NCBI GenBank assembly: GCA_001914815.1
Contig: MNDG01000165.1
Location: forward strand, 1-34,448
Direction of reading: 5' to 3'
Source of the DNA: Acidobacteriales bacterium 13_2_20CM_55_8
GTDB lineage: Bacteria > Acidobacteriota > Terriglobia > Terriglobales > Acidobacteriaceae
DNA length: 34,448 nucleotides
This document shows, one piece after another, positions 26,473 through 34,448 of this stretch. Both the position numbers and the translations under genes were made by a program. The stretch's first letter is position 1, and every line of letters starts with the position of its first letter. Below the pieces are notes generated by a model. That model was not told where the DNA came from, made no database searches, and worked only from the letters and a program-made list of their open reading frames with translations.

Positions 26473-27674
26473 CTCGCAATCTCCATGCGCGCACGGGCAC
26501 GCGAGCGAGCCGGCAAGCCGAGGATACGAATGAATCCCTCGGCATCCTTCTGGTCGTAATTCTCGCCCATGGTGAATCCGGCCAGGTCGGTACGGTACAA
26601 CGAATACTCGGACTCGCGGCCCACGACTGCGACGTTTCCCTTATACAAAGAAAGCTGCACTGAGCCAGTGATATCTTTCTGCGTAATTTCCACAAAGGCA
26701 TCGAGTGCTTCCCGCAGTGGCGTAAACCACAGGCCGAAGTAAACCAGTTCGGCATACTTCAAACCGACGTGCTGCTTGAAGTGCGCGACCTCACGCTCCA
26801 GGCACAAGGCCTCCAGCTCACGATGAGCCGCGATCAGCAGAGTTCCTCCGGGAGTCTCGTAGCATCCGCGAGATTTAATTCCTACGAAGCGATTTTCCAC
26901 CAGATCCACACGCCCGATCGCATTGCGAGCGCCAATCTCGTTCAACAACTCAACGAGAGACACCGGATCGAGCTTCATGCCATTGACCGCGATTGGAATT
27001 CCTCTCTCAAAACCGATGGCCACCTGCTCAGCTTGATCAGGCGCTTCTTGCGGTGAACGAGTAATTTGCCACGTGCTATCTAACGGCGGATTCCCGGCGT
27101 CTTCCAGTTCCCCTCCCTCATGGCTGATGTGCCAAAGATTTCGGTCGCGACTGTGGATCTTCTCGCGGCTGGCGGCGACCGGAATTCCATGCTGCTCAGC
27201 GTAGTCGAGGCAATCTTCTCGTGACTTCAGAGTCCACTCACGCCAGGGCGCGATGACTTTGAGCTCGGGGGCAAGCGACTGATAGGCCAGCTCGAATCTG
27301 ACTTGGTCGTTGCCTTTGCCGGTGCATCCATGAGCAACGGCGGTCGCGCCTTCGCGGTTCGCAACTTCCACTTGGTGTTTGGCGATTACGGGACGGGCCA
27401 GCGATGTCCCCAACAAATACTTGTGTTCGTACACCGCGTCCGCTTGCAATGCACGAAACACGTATTCGGTCAGGAATTCTTCGCGGAGATCCTCCACCAC
27501 TACCTTGCTCGCGCCTGTGGCGTACGCTTTTTCAACCACAGCTTCAAGGTCATCTCCCTGGCCGACATCGCCTACCATAGCGATCACGTCATAGGAATAA
27601 TTTTCCCTCAGCCATGGAATGATGATGGAAGTATCTAAGCCTCCGGAATAAGCAAGGACGACTTTTTCAGGCAT
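26469..27674 (-). CDS. argG: Argininosuccinate synthase
   Basis: 'KVVLAYSGGLDTSIIIPWLRENY', 'AVAHGCTGKGNDQVRFELAYQSLAP', 'RDRNLWHISHEGGELED'. Confidence 0.98.
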   Translation of the reverse strand: MPEKVVLAYSGGLDTSIIIPWLRENYSYDVIAMVGDVGQGDDLEAVVEKAYATGASKVVVEDLREEFLTEYVFRALQADAVYEHKYLLGTSLARPVIAKHQVEVANREGATAVAHGCTGKGNDQVRFELAYQSLAPELKVIAPWREWTLKSREDCLDYAEQHGIPVAASREKIHSRDRNLWHISHEGGELEDAGNPPLDSTWQITRSPQEAPDQAEQVAIGFERGIPIAVNGMKLDPVSLVELLNEIGARNAIGRVDLVENRFVGIKSRGCYETPGGTLLIAAHRELEALCLEREVAHFKQHVGLKYAELVYFGLWFTPLREALDAFVEITQKDITGSVQLSLYKGNVAVVGRESEYSLYRTDLAGFTMGENYDQKDAEGFIRILGLPARSRARARMEIAR

Positions 27675-28680
27675 GGGCGCTCCTAATCTGTAGACGGCTC
27701 ATCTCGCCGCCGAGCAGCAACATGAGAATCGCCTTCTGCACGTGCAAACGATTCTCTGCTTGCTCGAAAACAACCGACTGCTCGGAGTCGATGACCGCAT
27801 CGGTGATCTCCTGGCCGCGATGGGCGGGGAGACAGTGCATAAAAATAGCATGGGATGCCGCGGCCGAAACCAGATCTTCGTTTACTTGATAAGGCTGAAA
27901 GATTTTAGACCGCTCATCGGCCTCGTGTTCGCGACCCATACTTGCCCAAGTGTCGGTGTACACCGCGTCTGCCCCTGCTACCGCATCGTACGGGTCATGG
28001 CAAAGTTCGATTGTGGCGCCGGTCTGGCACGCGATAGCGCGCGCGTCGGCCACAATCTGGGCGTACGGCTCGTAACCAGAGGGAGCAGCGACGCGGATAT
28101 GTGAACCCAAGCTGGCACAAGTAAGCAGCAGCGAATGAGCGACGTTGTTTCCATCGCCGACATAGGCCAGGCAGATGTTTTTCAAATCACCAAATCGCTC
28201 TTGCAGGGTGAAGTAATCCGTCAATCCCTGACAGGGATGTTCGAGATCGCTAAGCGCGTTAATGACCGGAACGCAGGCGTGCTCCGCCATGCCTTCGATG
28301 GTTTGTTGGTCGAAGGTGCGCAACACAATCGCGTTGACCCAGCGCTCAAGATTATGCGCGATGTCGCTAAGCTTTTCTCGCGCATCGATTCGTTCGTGAG
28401 TCTGGTCCATGAAGAACGTCGTTCCGCCCAGGCTGGCCATGCCAGCCTCAAATGTCAGACGCGTGCGCAGAGACGGCTTCTCAAAAAACATGGCCATCTG
28501 TTTTCCGGCCAACGCACCACGAAATTCCGCCGGCAGGGATTTCATCAATCCAGCAAGGTGCAGAACAGCTTCCACCTCTGGTGGATTCAGATCGCGCGTA
28601 GAAACCAAGTCGCGAGACCAGAATCCTTTATTCTCTGGTAAAGCCACGATTTGTGAAGCATTGAATGCCTGACTGTTCAC
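27667..28680 (-). CDS. argF: Ornithine carbamoyltransferase
   Basis: 'FEKPSLRTRLTFEAGMASLGG', 'HPCQGLTDYFTLQERFG', 'FMHCLPAHRGQEITDAVID'; GTG start overlapping the argD stop. Confidence 0.97.
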   Translation of the reverse strand: MNSQAFNASQIVALPENKGFWSRDLVSTRDLNPPEVEAVLHLAGLMKSLPAEFRGALAGKQMAMFFEKPSLRTRLTFEAGMASLGGTTFFMDQTHERIDAREKLSDIAHNLERWVNAIVLRTFDQQTIEGMAEHACVPVINALSDLEHPCQGLTDYFTLQERFGDLKNICLAYVGDGNNVAHSLLLTCASLGSHIRVAAPSGYEPYAQIVADARAIACQTGATIELCHDPYDAVAGADAVYTDTWASMGREHEADERSKIFQPYQVNEDLVSAAASHAIFMHCLPAHRGQEITDAVIDSEQSVVFEQAENRLHVQKAILMLLLGGEMSRLQIRSAHA

Positions 28681-29930
28681 CGCAGGCTCCTTTTTGTGGT
28701 TTTCGCGGCGCGCATCGGCGGTCGCTTCGTCGCGCTTGCGCTTAAGGCCGAATCGAGTGTTCTCACTACTTCATCGACGTGCTTTTTTTGAATGATGTAG
28801 GGCGGCAGGAACCGCAATACTGTTTCCTGTGTCCGATTGATCAGGATTCCCTTTTGCAGCAGCTGTTGAACCACGGCCTTAGCGGTCTCCGCGGAATCCA
28901 ATTCCATGCCGAGCATGAGTCCCAAGCCACGTATTTCGCGAATGAAAACGTGCTTAGTCCGCAAATCTTCCAATCGCGCGCGGAAGTAGTCGCCTACTTC
29001 CCGTATGTGGTCCAGCAATCCATCGAGAGTACGTAGAAATTCGATTGCGACGGCACACGCCAGCGGTCCCCCGCCGAAAGTCGTTCCGTGCATGCCAGGA
29101 TGCATTCCGCTAGCTACCCGGTTTGTGGTAAGCAGCGCCCCCAGCGGCAATCCCGCTGCCAGCGGCTTGGCTACGGTGAGAATGTCCGGTTGTATGCCGT
29201 AGTGCTGGTAGGCAAAGTAGCGTCCGGTGCGACCTAAGCCGCATTGAATTTCATCAAGGATGAGCAGCGCACCGGTGCGGTCCGCCAACGCGCGAGCGAC
29301 TTGGAGGAATTCGGGAGTGAGCGGACGAATTCCACCTTCCCCTTGAATCGTCTCCAGACAAATGGCACAGACGCTGCCGTCGAATTGCCGCTTGAGATCC
29401 TCAACGTCATTAAACGCAACAAAACCGACTCCCGGGACCAGCGGCGTAAAAGGATGACGGTATTTTTCCTGGCCGGTTGTCGCGAGAGAACCGAAGGTGC
29501 GGCCGTGAAATGAATTCTCGAGAGCAAGGAGCCGCCATTTCGCTTTGTGGCCATTGTGATTCTGTGTGCGCGCGTAGGCACGAGCCAACTTGAGCGCGCC
29601 TTCCCAGGCTTCGGTCCCACTGTTGCAGAAAAATGCGCGGTCCAGGCCCGAAATTCTTGTTAGTCGTTTGGCAAGTTCCGCCTGATATGCGTGAAAGAAA
29701 AGATTGGAGACGTGAATCAGCCGGCCTGCTTGCTTTCTTAAAGTGGAGCTGATTGCCGGGTGCGAGTGGCCCAATGCGTTCACACCGATTCCACTGAGAA
29801 AGTCGAGGTAGCGATTGCCGCGCGAATCCCACAAATACAATCCGCGGCCCTTCTCGAACAGTACCTTCTGGCGATCATAGGTCGGTAGCAGCCATTTTTC
29901 TTCGGAACGGATGACGGTAGCAAGGTTCAT
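28677..29930 (-). CDS. argD: Acetylornithine aminotransferase
   Basis: 'YLDFLSGIGVNALGHSHPAI', 'FCNSGTEAWEGALKLARAYA', 'LILDEIQCGLGRTGRYFAYQHYGIQPDILTVAKPLAAGLPLGALL'. ATG at 29930 overlaps the argB stop (TGATG). Confidence 0.95.
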   Translation of the reverse strand: MNLATVIRSEEKWLLPTYDRQKVLFEKGRGLYLWDSRGNRYLDFLSGIGVNALGHSHPAISSTLRKQAGRLIHVSNLFFHAYQAELAKRLTRISGLDRAFFCNSGTEAWEGALKLARAYARTQNHNGHKAKWRLLALENSFHGRTFGSLATTGQEKYRHPFTPLVPGVGFVAFNDVEDLKRQFDGSVCAICLETIQGEGGIRPLTPEFLQVARALADRTGALLILDEIQCGLGRTGRYFAYQHYGIQPDILTVAKPLAAGLPLGALLTTNRVASGMHPGMHGTTFGGGPLACAVAIEFLRTLDGLLDHIREVGDYFRARLEDLRTKHVFIREIRGLGLMLGMELDSAETAKAVVQQLLQKGILINRTQETVLRFLPPYIIQKKHVDEVVRTLDSALSASATKRPPMRAAKTTKRSLR

Positions 29931-30712
29931 CAAGCCGTCACCTCGGTTCCGCATTCCAGTTTGGTGAAGTAAAACTGCGGCAGAATCTCAGCCTGTGTTG
30001 CAGGCAGAATGCGCACTCGGCCTACGCCTTTCTTGAGCGCCTGGCTACAAGCTTCCAGTTTGGGTAACATTCCGCCGCCGACCACGGAAGCTTCGACCAG
30101 CGCAGCCGCTTCGAGAATGTTGAGCCAGGGAATCACGGCACCTTCGGCATTGGTTACGCCCGCTACATCGGTCAGGAAAATTAAGGCGTCGGCGTGGCAT
30201 GCTACAGCACACGCGGATGCCATCTGATCCGCATTGATGTTGTAGTACTCTCCATCCGAACCCAGCGCTACCGATGACATCACGGGGATACCACCCGCGC
30301 TCCAAATGGCTTCGATCCAGCGCGGCTCCGCCCAGGAAATCTCTCCGACAAATCCGAGGTCGTAACCCTCGGTCTGCTTCTTTCGCGCGCGAAATGCCAT
30401 GCCGTCTCCGCCGCACAATCCAACGGCCGGGTGTCCCGCCGCAACAATTCCCGCTACCAGACTCTTATTCACGATGCCCGCCAATACCATCAGCGCCACG
30501 TCACGGGTCTCGGCGTCGGTGATACGCAGCCCATTGACGAAGTCGCTTTCCTTACCCAGCAGCTTCAATGTGCGGGTGAGAGCGGTTCCTCCACCATGAA
30601 CTACTGCAATGCGGTGCCCGTCGCGAGCGAGTTCCACAACTGCGTGAGCGCACTTGTGGAGCGTGGATTTATCCTCGAGCGCAGCGCCGCCGATTTTGAT
30701 CACGATCTTCAC
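29930..30712 (-). CDS. argB: Acetylglutamate kinase
   Basis: 'VIKIGGAALEDKSTLHKCAHAVVELARDGHRIAVVHGGGTALTR', 'YNINADQMASACAVACHADALIFLTDVAGV'. GTG at 30712 has an AGAGGAAGG-like SD and a GTGA overlap with argC; the longer ORF starts at 30736. Confidence 0.94.
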   Translation of the reverse strand: MKIVIKIGGAALEDKSTLHKCAHAVVELARDGHRIAVVHGGGTALTRTLKLLGKESDFVNGLRITDAETRDVALMVLAGIVNKSLVAGIVAAGHPAVGLCGGDGMAFRARKKQTEGYDLGFVGEISWAEPRWIEAIWSAGGIPVMSSVALGSDGEYYNINADQMASACAVACHADALIFLTDVAGVTNAEGAVIPWLNILEAAALVEASVVGGGMLPKLEACSQALKKGVGRVRILPATQAEILPQFYFTKLECGTEVTA

Positions 30713-31752
30713 TGCAGGCCTTCCTCTTCTTTCCACCCGTACATGAGGTTCATGTTTTGCACGGCCTGGCCTGCCGCGCCCTTCAGCAGGTTATCCACGC
30801 AAGACACCAGCACCAGGCGGCGTCCGTCTGCTGCCAGGCAGAAGCCGAGATCGCAGTAATTCGTATGCAGGGAAAACTGGATCTCCGGCAGTTGCGGTGT
30901 AGCGAAGACACGGACCCAGCGCTTGCCAGAATAAAAATCGCGAAAGCAGGACTCGACTTCGGCCGGTTTCATCTCGCGGACAAGATGCACGTAGAGGGTG
31001 GATAAAATTCCCCGCGGTATAGGAAGCAAATGGGGAGTGAAAATCAATTCAGACGTATTCAGCTGTAACTGTTCGAGAATTTCTCCGACGTGCCGGTGCC
31101 CGAATACAGAGTACGCAGAGAGATTATCGGCCACCGAAACAAAGTGTGTGCGTGCAATTGGTTCCTTGCCAGCGCCCGAAACTCCGGATTTCGAGTCAGA
31201 GATGATTCCTTTTTTTCGATCTACGATGCCCGCAGCCAGCAAAGGAGCCAACGCCAGGATGACGGAAGTCGCGTAACACCCGGGATTGGCCACTAATGCC
31301 GCATGCGGAATGCGATCACCATTCAGTTCAGGAAGGCCATAGACCGCTTTCTCGGTGAGTTCGGCTGCGGTCGCGGCATCTTCATCCTGGAAGCCATAGA
31401 TGGCGCGATGCTGAGCCTGTTTCAGCCGCCAGGCGCCGCTCAAGTCAATCACGCGAAGTCCTCGCGCAAGAGCCTCGGGCACCAGCGAGCGCGACGCTTC
31501 GTGCGGAGTGGCGAGAAACAAAAGTTTTGCGTCGTGTTGTTGCAGCGCTGTCCATGAGAAGGGTTGTAGCGCGGGGCATCCATTGCCGGCAAAAGACGGT
31601 GGCATCTGCGCAGAAGTTTCTCCGTTGGTCTCGCCCTCGCGCCGAAGCAGCAAAGGCGTCTCCAGCCGCGGATGATGCAGAAGGAGGCGCGCCAGTTCGC
31701 TGCCGGAATAGCCGGTGGCGCCTATCACAGCGGTCCTGAGTTTGGCCGGCAT
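30709..31752 (-). CDS. argC: N-acetyl-gamma-glutamyl-phosphate reductase
   Basis: 'TAVIGATGYSGSELARLLLHHPRLE', 'VANPGCYATSVILALAPLLAAG', 'SKSGVSGAGKEP'. Confidence 0.97.
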   Translation of the reverse strand: MPAKLRTAVIGATGYSGSELARLLLHHPRLETPLLLRREGETNGETSAQMPPSFAGNGCPALQPFSWTALQQHDAKLLFLATPHEASRSLVPEALARGLRVIDLSGAWRLKQAQHRAIYGFQDEDAATAAELTEKAVYGLPELNGDRIPHAALVANPGCYATSVILALAPLLAAGIVDRKKGIISDSKSGVSGAGKEPIARTHFVSVADNLSAYSVFGHRHVGEILEQLQLNTSELIFTPHLLPIPRGILSTLYVHLVREMKPAEVESCFRDFYSGKRWVRVFATPQLPEIQFSLHTNYCDLGFCLAADGRRLVLVSCVDNLLKGAAGQAVQNMNLMYGWKEEEGLQ

Positions 31753-32195
31753 CAGGCAAGCATCTCGTGGGTGCGTGATGCCAGGCGGCTGGCGGCTCGC
31801 TTATCCGGGCAAACGATCAGAATCGTGTCATCACCGGCGATGGTGCCTACCGCTTCCGGCCAGTCCTCGCCATCCAGAGCCGCGGCCACAGGCTGAGCGC
31901 TGCCAACCGTCGTCTTGATTACGAGCAGATTCTGCGCGGGCCGCACCTCGAGCACAAACTCGCGCACTAATCGCGAGACTGGCGGCAAGGCAGATTCTGA
32001 TGCGGTCTCTCCCTGTGGTTGAGCGTAACCTGTGGCAGTCTTCACTAAACCCAGATCACGGATGTCTCGAGACAAAGTTGCTTGTCCGACTTTGAGGCCG
32101 CGGCGGTTCAAGGCGCGCTGCAACTCTTCCTGGTTTGCGACTGGGCCACGCTCCAACAAATCAAGGATCACCTTCTGTCTCAAAGGCTTGCTCAT
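31752..32195 (-). CDS. argR: Arginine repressor ArgR
   Basis: 'RQKVILDLLERGPVANQEELQRALNRRGLKVGQATLSRDIRDLGLVK...LLVIKTTVGSAQPVAAALDGEDWPEAVGTIAGDDTILIVC'. Confidence 0.96.
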   Translation of the reverse strand: MSKPLRQKVILDLLERGPVANQEELQRALNRRGLKVGQATLSRDIRDLGLVKTATGYAQPQGETASESALPPVSRLVREFVLEVRPAQNLLVIKTTVGSAQPVAAALDGEDWPEAVGTIAGDDTILIVCPDKRAASRLASRTHEMLA

Positions 32196-32197
32196 AG

Positions 32198-32232
32198 TGA
32201 ATGTATATTCATCTGCATGAATAATTATTCAT
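32198..32232 (-). promoter_or_regulatory. Two ARG-box-like operators: TGAATGTATATTCA (32198-32211) and the palindrome ATGAATAATTATTCAT (32217-32232)
   Basis: Both match the ARG-box core TGAATwwwwATTCA (box 1 with one W mismatch), centres 20 bp apart, immediately upstream of argR. Confidence 0.88.
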
Positions 32233-32261
32233 ATTGTTAAGCGGATTGAAGTTACTGTCAA
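32233..32261 (-). promoter_or_regulatory. Putative sigma70-type promoter for argR: TTGACA (32256-32261), 17 nt, AACAAT (32233-32238)
   Basis: Consensus -35 hexamer on the minus strand with a 4/6 -10 at 17-bp spacing; the -10 abuts ARG box 2. Confidence 0.6.
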
Positions 32262-32323
32262 GCAGAAAATGAATAGCTCTTGTGTGGCAAAGCTTCCGCG
32301 AAAGAAGTTGTTAGGCGATCAGG

Positions 32324-33655
32324 TCAGCTCATGATCGGCAAAGTAACGGCGGAAGCCAGGCAGTCGATGAGTTCCTTAAGGCGTTTCAGCGCGACCTCGA
32401 GAATTGAGACAGGGCAGGACTCCAGTATCATAACCAGCACTGATCCGGTGCTTCCGCTGTCTGATTTTTGTAGTACGGAACGTACGCAGACTCCGCTTTC
32501 GACGAGAACCCGGCCCACAGCATCTGAAATATTCGTACCTTCGCGCACGCTTAGCCGCAAGTAACGTGGGGACTCCAAGTCAAGGTTCAACGGATAAGAT
32601 TTCAGCTCTGGTGGATTGTGCGAACCTGTGAAAGACGGTCCACGAGATATTGATACCAGGTCCGAAACGATCGCGACCGAGGTAGGCCCGCCTCCCGCAC
32701 CGCAGCCAGCAAAAACCGTCTCACCGCCATGGACTCCGGCGGTGATCAGCACGTTTTGATTGTCTCTAGTCTGCGCAAGTGGCGACCCCAGTGGGACCAG
32801 GGTGGGCTGCACGGCCGCGTAGAGCTCGGTTCCCTTCAGTTCAGCAATCGCAACTTGACGAATGGTACACCCCAGCTTTCTGGCGTACTCAAAATCGACG
32901 GCTTCGACTCCCTCAATGGAACGGGAGTAAACATCTTGCGGATTCAGTTGAGCGCCGAGACCAACTCGCGCCAGGATTGCCAATTTGCAACTCGCGTCAA
33001 AACCTCCGAGATCATGGGAAGGATCTGCTTCGGTGTATCCCATTTCCTGTGCTCGCGCCAGCGCGTCCCTAAAACTCACAGCTTCGTTTTCCATCTTGCT
33101 CAGGATGTAATTGCAGGTGCCGTTGAGAACGCCAGTCAGGCGGAAAAGATGTTCGCCTGCCAATCCCTGCTCCAGGCCGCAAAGAACAGGGACGCCACCC
33201 GCCACCGACGCTCCGTATTCCAACCTTTGACCTGTCTTGCGTGCGAGCTCGAGCAATTCGTCTCCCTCAGTCGCGATCAGATGCTTGTTGGCGGTGACCA
33301 CGGATTTTCCCGCATGCAGTGCTCGCCGTACCCAATCGCCCGCGGGTCGTACGCCGCCAACCAGTTCGACAATGACGTCTACATCGCTGGCGAGTATCTC
33401 GTCGAAATTGTCAGTCCAACGGACTCGGCTCGGTATCCACGGAACCCGTTTCCGGTCCACATTCCGGTTGTAAATATGCGTGAGACGAAGCGGAAGAGCA
33501 GGACTGCAACAAAGCAATTCGGCCACCGCGCGCCCTACCGTGCCAAAGCCGAGAATCGCCACTTTCAAAATAGATGGAAGTGGCTCGAGCCGGGCACGAC
33601 TCTGAGGTCGCTTCGCAGGTTGATCGATAAGTGTGTCACGCAGACTTAAACCCAT
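32324..33655 (-). CDS. hom: Homoserine dehydrogenase with C-terminal ACT domain
   Basis: 'VAILGFGTVGRAVAELL', 'VELVGGVRPAGDWVRRALHAGKSVVTANKHLIA', 'LTGVLNGTCNYILSKMENEAVSFRDALARAQEMGYTEADPSHDLGGFDASCKLAILA'. Confidence 0.96.
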   Translation of the reverse strand: MGLSLRDTLIDQPAKRPQSRARLEPLPSILKVAILGFGTVGRAVAELLCCSPALPLRLTHIYNRNVDRKRVPWIPSRVRWTDNFDEILASDVDVIVELVGGVRPAGDWVRRALHAGKSVVTANKHLIATEGDELLELARKTGQRLEYGASVAGGVPVLCGLEQGLAGEHLFRLTGVLNGTCNYILSKMENEAVSFRDALARAQEMGYTEADPSHDLGGFDASCKLAILARVGLGAQLNPQDVYSRSIEGVEAVDFEYARKLGCTIRQVAIAELKGTELYAAVQPTLVPLGSPLAQTRDNQNVLITAGVHGGETVFAGCGAGGGPTSVAIVSDLVSISRGPSFTGSHNPPELKSYPLNLDLESPRYLRLSVREGTNISDAVGRVLVESGVCVRSVLQKSDSGSTGSVLVMILESCPVSILEVALKRLKELIDCLASAVTLPIMS

Positions 33656-34448
33656 GATTCACCTGCCTGGCACAATGCGTGCGAAGAATCATCCACCGCC
33701 TGGACTTTTTCCGGCGGGAAGAACAAGCCATGGAGGCGCTGAACTGCTTCTTCCGCCTTCGACTCGTCTACCAGGAAACTGATACTGCGCTCCGATGCTC
33801 CCTGACAAATCATTCTGACGTCGATATCCGAAATTGCGCGGAACACCCGGCTGGCAATATCCGGCCGCCGCCGAATCTTCTCTCCTACCAGACAGACCAG
33901 CGCCTGGTGATTTTTCCAGCGCACCTTTGCCAGGCCCTGGAGTTCTTCCGCAATCGCGGGCAGAGCTGCTGTAGTACTTACCAGGACTGACAAACTGCCT
34001 CGCGATGCGGACAACAGATCAAGGCTGTAGTGATGCCGCTCGAAGACATCACAGACTTCGCGAACCAGTTCTGGAGCCAGCCAGCGCAGCGGTTCGACAT
34101 CCACCGATGCGACACCGCGCTTCACGCTGATGGCTTTTACCTGAATATGGTCGCTGGTATGCGCAAGGATTTCAGTTCCGCTGCACTCCGGATTGCGGGA
34201 ATTACGAACCCAGACGGGAACATCGTGGCGCATCGCCGGCAGCAGCGTGGCGGGATGTAAAACCTTGGCCCCAAAATAGGCCAGCTCAGCCGCCTCATCG
34301 AAACTCATCTTTTCGATGAGACGTGCATCCGGACAGAGATCAGGGTCAGTGGTCATGACGCCGTCAACATCGGTCCAGATTTCAATTCGCTGCGCCCGAA
34401 GTGCGGCTCCTACGATCGCGGCGCTGAAATCGGATCCGCCGCGGCCCA
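33646..34448 (-). CDS. lysC: Aspartate kinase, partial (N-terminus beyond the window)
   Basis: Reading frame is open to the window edge: 'GRGGSDFSAAIVGAALRAQRIEIWTDVDGVMTTDPDLCPDARLIEKMSFDEAAELAYFGAKVLHP'; C-terminal ACT-like region. Confidence 0.95.
   Translation of the reverse strand, partial: GRGGSDFSAAIVGAALRAQRIEIWTDVDGVMTTDPDLCPDARLIEKMSFDEAAELAYFGAKVLHPATLLPAMRHDVPVWVRNSRNPECSGTEILAHTSDHIQVKAISVKRGVASVDVEPLRWLAPELVREVCDVFERHHYSLDLLSASRGSLSVLVSTTAALPAIAEELQGLAKVRWKNHQALVCLVGEKIRRRPDIASRVFRAISDIDVRMICQGASERSISFLVDESKAEEAVQRLHGLFFPPEKVQAVDDSSHALCQAGESWV

Overview
The window looks like chromosomal sequence from an acidobacterium or close relative, based on protein style (a VWFA-related Acidobacterial-type domain, CRTAC1/ASPIC, dense TPR/HEAT proteins). 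No rRNA, tRNA, CRISPR array, transposase or prophage structural gene was recognised. From left to right it contains: (i) the 3' part of a tamB-like gene, apparently broken by a small deletion/frameshift; (ii) a large protein that looks like a phosphoribosyltransferase-like domain fused to a kinase-like (APH-fold-like) domain; (iii) a YtxH protein followed by a strong intrinsic terminator; (iv) a compact regulatory module made of a receiver-only response regulator, an XRE-S24 (CI/LexA-like) regulator whose catalytic Lys appears to be replaced by Ser, and a divergent HTH protein with an RsbRD-like C-terminus, with tandem dyads in the shared promoter region; (v) a glgX/treX-treZ-treY trehalose cluster in which treZ has apparently lost its nucleophile segment; (vi) HEAT, VWFA, zinc-ribbon (frameshifted), GH15, CRTAC1 and TPR genes, with a 14-bp tandem repeat and a long hairpin upstream of GH15; (vii) a fully overlapping nine-gene argRCBDFGH-argA-argJ operon with two ARG-box-like palindromes at argR; and (viii) hom and a partial lysC. 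The most notable items are the XRE-S24/HTH-RsbRD switch, the PRTase-kinase fusion, and three or four ORFs carrying small apparent deletions. The deletions could be real decay or assembly error and need read-level checking. I found no clear evidence of a complete novel defence or mobile system. All domain assignments were made by eye.
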